Shown here: positions 58,725-64,000 of the stretch, piece by piece
How the letters are laid out: each line of letters begins with the position of its first letter
Numbering within the stretch: position 1 is the stretch's first letter
Assembly (NCBI GenBank): GCA_017612805.1
Contig: JAGAFD010000007.1
Span: 62,001 to 126,000 of the forward strand
DNA from: Bacilli bacterium
Lineage (GTDB): Bacteria; Bacillota_I; Bacilli_A; RF39; UBA660
Direction of reading: 5' to 3'
Length of the DNA stretch: 64,000 nucleotides
Program-made: the position numbers and the translations under genes
Notes under the pieces: model-generated
Seen by the model: only the letters and a program-made list of their open reading frames with translations
Databases searched by the model: none
What the model was told of the DNA's origin: nothing

Positions 58725-61529
58725 ATGGATAAGATTATTATTAGAGGAGCTAGAGAAAATAACTTAAAAAATATTGATTTAGAGTTACCTAAAAATAAGT
58801 TAATAGTAATGACTGGTGTTTCTGGTAGTGGTAAATCATCTCTTGCTTTTGATACAATTTATGCGGAAGGCCAAAGAAGATATGTCGAGAGTTTATCTAG
58901 TTATGCTCGTCAATTTTTAGGTGGAACTAAAAAACCTGATGTTGATTCAATTGAAGGTTTATCACCTAGCATTTCTATTGATCAAAAAAGTACTAATAAT
59001 AATCCTAGAAGTACCGTTGGTACAGTTACCGAAATATATGATTATTTAAGATTATTATTTGCACGTATTGGTACACCTTATTGTAAAAATCATCATATAC
59101 CAATTAAAAGTCAAAGTATTGAAGAAATGACTAATAAAATTATGGATTATCCGGAAGGTACTAAAATTGAGATTATGGCACCAATCGTAAGAGGAGAAAA
59201 AGGTACTCATCAAAGTGTGATTGATGATTTAAGAGCTAAGGGATATTCTAGAGTACGAGTTAATGGTAATGTTTATAGTTTAAGTGATGAAATTACTTTA
59301 GAAAAAAATAAAAAAGATTCAATTGAAGTAGTAATTGATCGTGTAGTTATTAAAGATAGCGAAAGAAGTAGAATCTTTGAATCAATTGAAAATGCGACTA
59401 AAATAGCAAATGGTATGGTTCTATTTAATATTATTGATGGTGAAGAACTATTTATGAGTGAAAACTATGCGTGTATTCATTGTAATTATTCAATTCCAAA
59501 GTTAGAAACAAGAATGTTTTCATTTAATTCACCATTTGGTGCTTGTCCTGAATGTAATGGATTAGGGTCAAAAAAGAGTATTAGTGTGGATTTGTTAATT
59601 CCTGATAAGAATAAATCAATTATGGAAGGTGCTATTAAAACCATGAGTATTGATGCTAATATTCAAATGACGGAAGTTGAAACGGTTGCGAATACTTATG
59701 GAATTGATTTATATACTCCAATAAAAGATATTCCTAAAGAAAAACTAGATTATATCTTATATGGTTCACCAGATATTTTAGAATTTAACTATATTGCTAA
59801 GAATGGTAATACAAGAACTAAGACTGATTATTTTGAAGGTATAATACCTAATTTAGAAAGAAGATATTTAGAGACTTCTGGAGAATGGATTAGAGACTGG
59901 ATTGAAGGTTTTATGGTTGAATCTATCTGTCCAGTATGTAATGGGGCAAGATTAAGAGAAGAAATCTTAAATGTATTTATTAATAATAAAAACATTAATG
60001 ATTTTACAAAAATGAGTATTGCCGAATTATATCATTTTATTAATCATTTAAAACTAAATCCTGAAGAAAAACAAATATGCGAATTATTGATAAGAGAGAT
60101 ATCTAATCGATTAGAATTTTTAAATAATGTGGGATTAGGTTATATAACACTTGATCGTTCTGCAGGAACCCTTTCTGGTGGTGAATCGCAACGTATTAGA
60201 CTTGCTACCCAAATAGGTTCTAAATTAAGCGGTGTTTTATATGTTTTAGATGAACCAAGTATTGGTCTACATCAAAAAGATAATGAAAAATTAATTAATT
60301 CATTAAAAGAAATGCGTGATTTAGGGAATACTTTAATTGTTGTTGAACATGATACTGATACCATGTTAGCTTCAGATTATTTAGTGGATATTGGCCCTGG
60401 AGCAGGAGATTTTGGTGGCGAGTTGATGGCTTGTGGAACACCTCTGGAAGTAATGAAAAATAAAAATAGTTTAACGGGGCGTTATTTAACCGGTGAATTA
60501 AAAATTGATGTTCCTAAAAAACGTCGTAAAGGTAATGGAACATACTTAGAAATTAAGGGCGCTAAAGAACATAATTTAAAGAATATTAATGTTAAATTCC
60601 CGTTAGGAGAATTTGTTTGTGTAACTGGAGTATCAGGAAGCGGTAAATCAACGCTTGTAAACGATATTTTATATAATGCCTTAGCCAAGAGTGTTTATGG
60701 ATCAAAAGTAGTTGTAGGGTCTTGTAAAGAGGTTAAGGGATTAGATAATATTGATAAAGTAGTTCATATTACTCAAGATCCAATTGGTAGAACCCCACGT
60801 TCTAATCCAGCAACTTATGTTGGGGTATTTGATGATATTAGGGATTTATTTGCTAATATGAAAGAATCTAAAATACATGGTTATGGAAAAGATCGTTTCT
60901 CATTTAATGTTAAGGGTGGAAGATGTGAAGCATGTTGTGGTGATGGCGTTAAAAAGATTGAAATGAATTTCTTACCCGATGTTTATGTGCCTTGTGAAGT
61001 TTGTAAAGGTACTAGATATAATCGTGAAACGCTTGAAATAAAGTTTAAAGATAAAAATATTGCGGATGTATTAAATATGCGTGTTAGTGAAGCTTATGAA
61101 TTTTTTGATAGTATTCCTAAGATTAAGAATAAATTACAAATAATGATGGATGTTGGTTTATCTTATGTAACGTTAGGCCAAAGTGCACCAACGCTTTCTG
61201 GTGGTGAAGCGGGTAGAGTAAAACTAGCAAAAGAATTACAAAAGAAACCAACAGGTAAGAGTGTGTTTATTTTAGATGAACCCACTACCGGATTACATGT
61301 TGATGATATTAAAAAGTTATTAAGTATTTTAAATCGTATTGTGGATAATGGTGATACGGTAATTGTTATTGAACATAACTTAGATGTTATAAAAGTTGCT
61401 GATCATATTATTGATTTAGGTCCGGAAGGTGGTAATATGGGTGGAACCGTTATCGCAACTGGCACTCCTGAGGCAATTGCTAAAGTAAAAGAATCTTATA
61501 CCGGAGAGTTCTTAAAGAAAATTCTTTAA
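58725..61529 (+). CDS. uvrA: UvrABC system protein A
   Basis: A 934-residue damage sensor of excision repair with two ABC ATPase modules. First Walker A GVSGSGKSS (about 31-39), second GVSGSGKST near residue 636. Zinc sites include CIHCNY...CPECNG and CEACCGDG...CEVCKGTRYN. Signatures TLSGGESQRIRLA and TLSGGEAGRVKLA, Walker B VLDEPSIGLH and ILDEPTTGLH. ATG 58725 follows GGGTGAT. It acts with UvrB (50.6 kb); uvrC is not in the window. The stop is in the terminator stem. Confidence 0.97.
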   Translation: MDKIIIRGARENNLKNIDLELPKNKLIVMTGVSGSGKSSLAFDTIYAEGQRRYVESLSSYARQFLGGTKKPDVDSIEGLSPSISIDQKSTNNNPRSTVGTVTEIYDYLRLLFARIGTPYCKNHHIPIKSQSIEEMTNKIMDYPEGTKIEIMAPIVRGEKGTHQSVIDDLRAKGYSRVRVNGNVYSLSDEITLEKNKKDSIEVVIDRVVIKDSERSRIFESIENATKIANGMVLFNIIDGEELFMSENYACIHCNYSIPKLETRMFSFNSPFGACPECNGLGSKKSISVDLLIPDKNKSIMEGAIKTMSIDANIQMTEVETVANTYGIDLYTPIKDIPKEKLDYILYGSPDILEFNYIAKNGNTRTKTDYFEGIIPNLERRYLETSGEWIRDWIEGFMVESICPVCNGARLREEILNVFINNKNINDFTKMSIAELYHFINHLKLNPEEKQICELLIREISNRLEFLNNVGLGYITLDRSAGTLSGGESQRIRLATQIGSKLSGVLYVLDEPSIGLHQKDNEKLINSLKEMRDLGNTLIVVEHDTDTMLASDYLVDIGPGAGDFGGELMACGTPLEVMKNKNSLTGRYLTGELKIDVPKKRRKGNGTYLEIKGAKEHNLKNINVKFPLGEFVCVTGVSGSGKSTLVNDILYNALAKSVYGSKVVVGSCKEVKGLDNIDKVVHITQDPIGRTPRSNPATYVGVFDDIRDLFANMKESKIHGYGKDRFSFNVKGGRCEACCGDGVKKIEMNFLPDVYVPCEVCKGTRYNRETLEIKFKDKNIADVLNMRVSEAYEFFDSIPKIKNKLQIMMDVGLSYVTLGQSAPTLSGGEAGRVKLAKELQKKPTGKSVFILDEPTTGLHVDDIKKLLSILNRIVDNGDTVIVIEHNLDVIKVADHIIDLGPEGGNMGGTVIATGTPEAIAKVKESYTGEFLKKIL

Positions 61530-61540
61530 GAACTTTTTTA
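61507..61540 (+). terminator. Terminator after uvrA
   Basis: AGTTCTTAAAG (61507-61517), loop AAAATT, CTTTAAGAACT (61524-61534), T run. The uvrA stop codon at 61527-61529 is in the right arm. Confidence 0.8.
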
Positions 61541-61559
61541 TGGCATGAAAAAAGAGTTA

Positions 61560-63170
61560 TTAGATTTCAATAACTCTTGTTTCTTCAGTTCTTGTCCAAC
61601 CTTCTAAAGTTGTTTTAGAATTCCATGTGTATGAAGTAATAATTGTACATACAGTCCATTTTTTAGCTGGAACAGTTTGTTTATTAGCATAACACATAGT
61701 ACCATTTAAAGTATAACCAGTAGGACATTCATATCCGATGAATTCTTTTGGAACTTTCTTATAACATTTATTTGTTTTAGCATTTAAAGTATAAGTAGTA
61801 TCTGCACAATAGAATGTATCATCAGTTTTAATTGCTTTATAACATACCATTGAAGCTCCTGAACCTTTAGATTGATAATCTTTAGGACAAGAATAATTCT
61901 TAGTATATGTTACTTTTGGATCATAAGTTTTATCCTTATTTACTAAACATTGTTTATTAACAGGAGTTGATCCATCTTCACAATAATAATCAGTTCTCTT
62001 ATGAATTTCATAAGTTGTAGTTGAACCTTTATAACACATAGATCCACTTGGATTACCACCATTAGGACATGTATAAGATTCATTTTTAGTTCTTGTATAA
62101 ACATCATATTTATAATGAGTAACGATATTAATACATCCAGGTGATTTAGTACATTCATTTTGTGCATAAGCACCTTTGTATGAATATTTTGTAGTATCAG
62201 TATCTGCTTTAGTAGTAGTTACATCAATTGAATGACTATATTTCCAATCAGAATATGATGTAGATACAGAAGCAGCATAAGATTCTGTAGTTTGATGTTT
62301 ACAAACATTACCTTCTGGAGTATCACCATCATTACACCATGTTACAGTTTTATCTTTAGCATTAATATAAGTTTGTTCATTTACATGACATTTATTATCA
62401 GCACCGATAGTACCTTTTTCACAGAAGTATTGTGGGTTACCATTAGTAACGATTACATCTGCATAAACAGTTTTAGTATTACCAGTAACTTTAGTAGCAT
62501 CCATAGTTAATGTTTTTTCATCAGAATATTTCTTAGTTGCAGCTACTTTATTATCAGACATTTTACTACAAGTTTTACCATCAAGTACCCAACCTTCTTC
62601 ACATTTGTAAGTTGTTACTTTTTCGATTTCTTTCTTGTAATATCTGTATTGAGTTAATTTAGTAGTAGCAATAGTTGTAGTATTTTTATAACTATTGTTA
62701 TTATTGTTATTATTTGTATTATTAGTATTATTATTGTTGTTAGTGTTGTTATTATTATTTGTATCATCTTTAACATCAACTTTAATAGTTTCTAATACAT
62801 AATCAGATTCATTACCACAAGTTAAGTCTACTCTTAATTGATATTCATTATCGTTAATTTTAGTAATTCTTACATAACTCTTTTCAGTGTCACATGCTTT
62901 ACCATTTTTATCATATAATGATTTAACGATTTTTTTATCAATCATTTTTTGTAATGTTAACTTTTCAGTATCGTTTGGTAAACGATCTTCATCAGTTGTA
63001 TAGTATTTTCTTGCACTTGTTCTGAATTTATCAAAATTATCACCAAAGTTAGAAGCTTTGTTATCTTTCTTACTACCAAATGGGAATAACCAAACAAGTA
63101 ATAAGATGAATACAAATACAGCTAAAACTTCAATTCCAATTTTAATCCAATTAATTCTCTTGTTTTCCAT
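61560..63170 (-). CDS. Cys-rich repeat surface protein with polyasparagine linker
   Basis: A 536-residue membrane-anchored protein. A transmembrane helix (about 9-30) leads to a globular segment (35-130), a low-complexity Asn/Thr linker (about 140-165), and a long C-terminal region of repeated short Cys modules such as YKCEEGWVLDGKTCSK, YECPTGYTLNGTMCYA and YYCEDGSTPVNKQCL. About twenty Cys in pairs suggest many disulfides in an extracellular stalk. The module resembles that ending the 31892-32692 protein. ATG 63170 is preferred over ATG 63176, which is too near AGGGGG. Function unknown; adhesion is a guess. Confidence 0.8.
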   Translation of the reverse strand: MENKRINWIKIGIEVLAVFVFILLLVWLFPFGSKKDNKASNFGDNFDKFRTSARKYYTTDEDRLPNDTEKLTLQKMIDKKIVKSLYDKNGKACDTEKSYVRITKINDNEYQLRVDLTCGNESDYVLETIKVDVKDDTNNNNNTNNNNNTNNTNNNNNNNSYKNTTTIATTKLTQYRYYKKEIEKVTTYKCEEGWVLDGKTCSKMSDNKVAATKKYSDEKTLTMDATKVTGNTKTVYADVIVTNGNPQYFCEKGTIGADNKCHVNEQTYINAKDKTVTWCNDGDTPEGNVCKHQTTESYAASVSTSYSDWKYSHSIDVTTTKADTDTTKYSYKGAYAQNECTKSPGCINIVTHYKYDVYTRTKNESYTCPNGGNPSGSMCYKGSTTTYEIHKRTDYYCEDGSTPVNKQCLVNKDKTYDPKVTYTKNYSCPKDYQSKGSGASMVCYKAIKTDDTFYCADTTYTLNAKTNKCYKKVPKEFIGYECPTGYTLNGTMCYANKQTVPAKKWTVCTIITSYTWNSKTTLEGWTRTEETRVIEI

Positions 63171-63190
63171 ATTCATAACCCCCTATACTA

Positions 63191-64000
63191 TTAGTCGTTA
63201 CTTAAAATGTAAGCGCCTTCGTAATCTAAGCTGTTATTAGATTCCTTAACTGACATATCAACATATTTAGCAAGTAATGTTAAGTCATCTTCATCACAAT
63301 TTCTAACATTTAAATCGTATTCGATTTCTTCAATTGTTTTACTATGTTCAATTTCATGTTCTCCATCTTCATCGATTAAAGTGATTTTTTCAGAAATTTT
63401 GAAATCATCACCTAAGATTGCATGAGCAAATGGATTTAATGATAATAATTTAGTTAAGTATAATACGTTAGATGCGGCACTATCAGATTGATAGAATTCT
63501 GCACTATAATCTTTAGTAAACACATCATCAATATTTTCATAACCATTAAATGCTTCACCATTAATATATAGATCATCATGTGAACTAATTACTTGGTAAT
63601 TAATTTCCCATTCAATACGATATAACATAGCAGCAGCATCTTTACGAACTTGTGGATCATCAGATTTCATAGCTTCCTCTAAGATTTCAAGTTCTTCAAT
63701 TTTCTTTTTAGTTTCAATATCTCTTAATAAGATATTTGAAGTTTTATAGTTACCTGTTTCTATTCCAGTATCATCAAAGCCTAATGTTTTATTAATGATT
63801 AACATATTTTTATTTGCTTCAGCACCAATAATTGGGTTGATAGCACTATTTACAACATCATCAACAGAAATTTCAACATTTAAGTTATTATTATAATAAT
63901 CTAAAATATATTCATATTCTTCTTTAGTAATGTTTAATTCACCAGCGTCGAATTCATCAACGGCTTTATCAATTAATTCATTAATATCTTCTTCGTTTTC
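63191..64000 (-). CDS. Acidic hypothetical protein, N-terminus beyond the window
   Basis: The frame is open from the window edge (64000) to TAA at 63191-63193, so at least 269 residues; a Met at 63805 is internal. It is strongly acidic (ENEEDINELIDKAVDEF, DEDGEHEIEHSKTIEE, RNCDEDDLTLLA) with no hydrophobic anchor in the visible part. No family is recognised. It ends 20 bases before the Cys-rich surface protein start, so the two form an operon, perhaps a partner or chaperone for its secretion, which is speculation. Confidence 0.75.
   Translation of the reverse strand, partial: ENEEDINELIDKAVDEFDAGELNITKEEYEYILDYYNNNLNVEISVDDVVNSAINPIIGAEANKNMLIINKTLGFDDTGIETGNYKTSNILLRDIETKKKIEELEILEEAMKSDDPQVRKDAAAMLYRIEWEINYQVISSHDDLYINGEAFNGYENIDDVFTKDYSAEFYQSDSAASNVLYLTKLLSLNPFAHAILGDDFKISEKITLIDEDGEHEIEHSKTIEEIEYDLNVRNCDEDDLTLLAKYVDMSVKESNNSLDYEGAYILSND

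Noticed and set aside
61943-62510. Frames on both strands inside the Cys-rich surface gene
   Set aside because: They are shadows of the 61560-63170 gene, with no RBS and low-complexity products.

Overview
The window is about 64 kb of very AT-rich chromosome (roughly 30 % GC by eye) with short intergenic gaps and AGGTG/GGAGG ribosome binding sites. Compact terminators often contain the stop codon of the gene they end. The gene set is that of a low-GC Gram-positive bacterium: rplI-dnaB, a WalJ/RlmH pair, tilS-ftsH, prfB with the programmed +1 frameshift, class III ribonucleotide reductase, lipobox proteins, and LysM/M23/M15/amidase peptidoglycan hydrolases. UGA is a normal stop: RF2 is encoded and several genes end in TGA. 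This excludes a Mycoplasma-type code. A GerQ homologue and a CwlJ-size cortex hydrolase suggest an endospore former or a descendant of one. The best overall guess, by inference only, is an uncultured gut-type Bacilli lineage near the Erysipelotrichales/RF39 groups.

Layout: 1-4.6 kb holds mixed envelope genes (secreted thioredoxin, phospholipase C-like protein, Abi_2/HEPN protein, HtrA protease). 4.6-10.3 kb is a Crp/Fnr regulator divergent from an anaerobic dNTP operon: an NrdD-like protein lacking its radical machinery, a complete NrdD, NrdG and dUTPase. 10.4-14.7 kb is a heterodimeric ABC exporter plus thymidylate kinase. 14.7-20 kb is a surface-protein locus: a beta-helix/InlB-repeat protein, a TasA/camelysin-like protein, a SipW-type signal peptidase and a DUF5305-like membrane protein. 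20-23.6 kb carries cell-wall hydrolases.

23.7-26.3 kb is the most unusual part. A tRNA-Trp gene is followed by four small accessory genes separated by three copies of a 30-bp repeat, plus duplicated terminator-promoter modules that begin at the tRNA 3' end (GCCAT). It looks like a cassette array. 26.3-30.6 kb continues with small accessory and housekeeping genes. A complete IS3-family element (30.66-31.88 kb) lies in the loop of a terminator.

31.9-37 kb has surface and membrane proteins (InlB-repeat protein, two flavodoxin-like proteins, PAP2-DgkA fusion, BIG2-metallo-beta-lactamase fusion). 37.1-41.5 kb is prfB-tilS-ftsH. 41.6-49.4 kb has a zinc-ribbon/HTH/Panacea-like protein, an AlgI/AlgJ-like O-acylation pair, membrane proteins and a rhodanese/thioredoxin lipoprotein pair. 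49.4-61.5 kb is a housekeeping block with DNA repair (uvrB, ung, uvrA), replication, ribosome and wall genes. The right end holds Cys-rich and acidic surface or unknown proteins, the last cut by the window edge.
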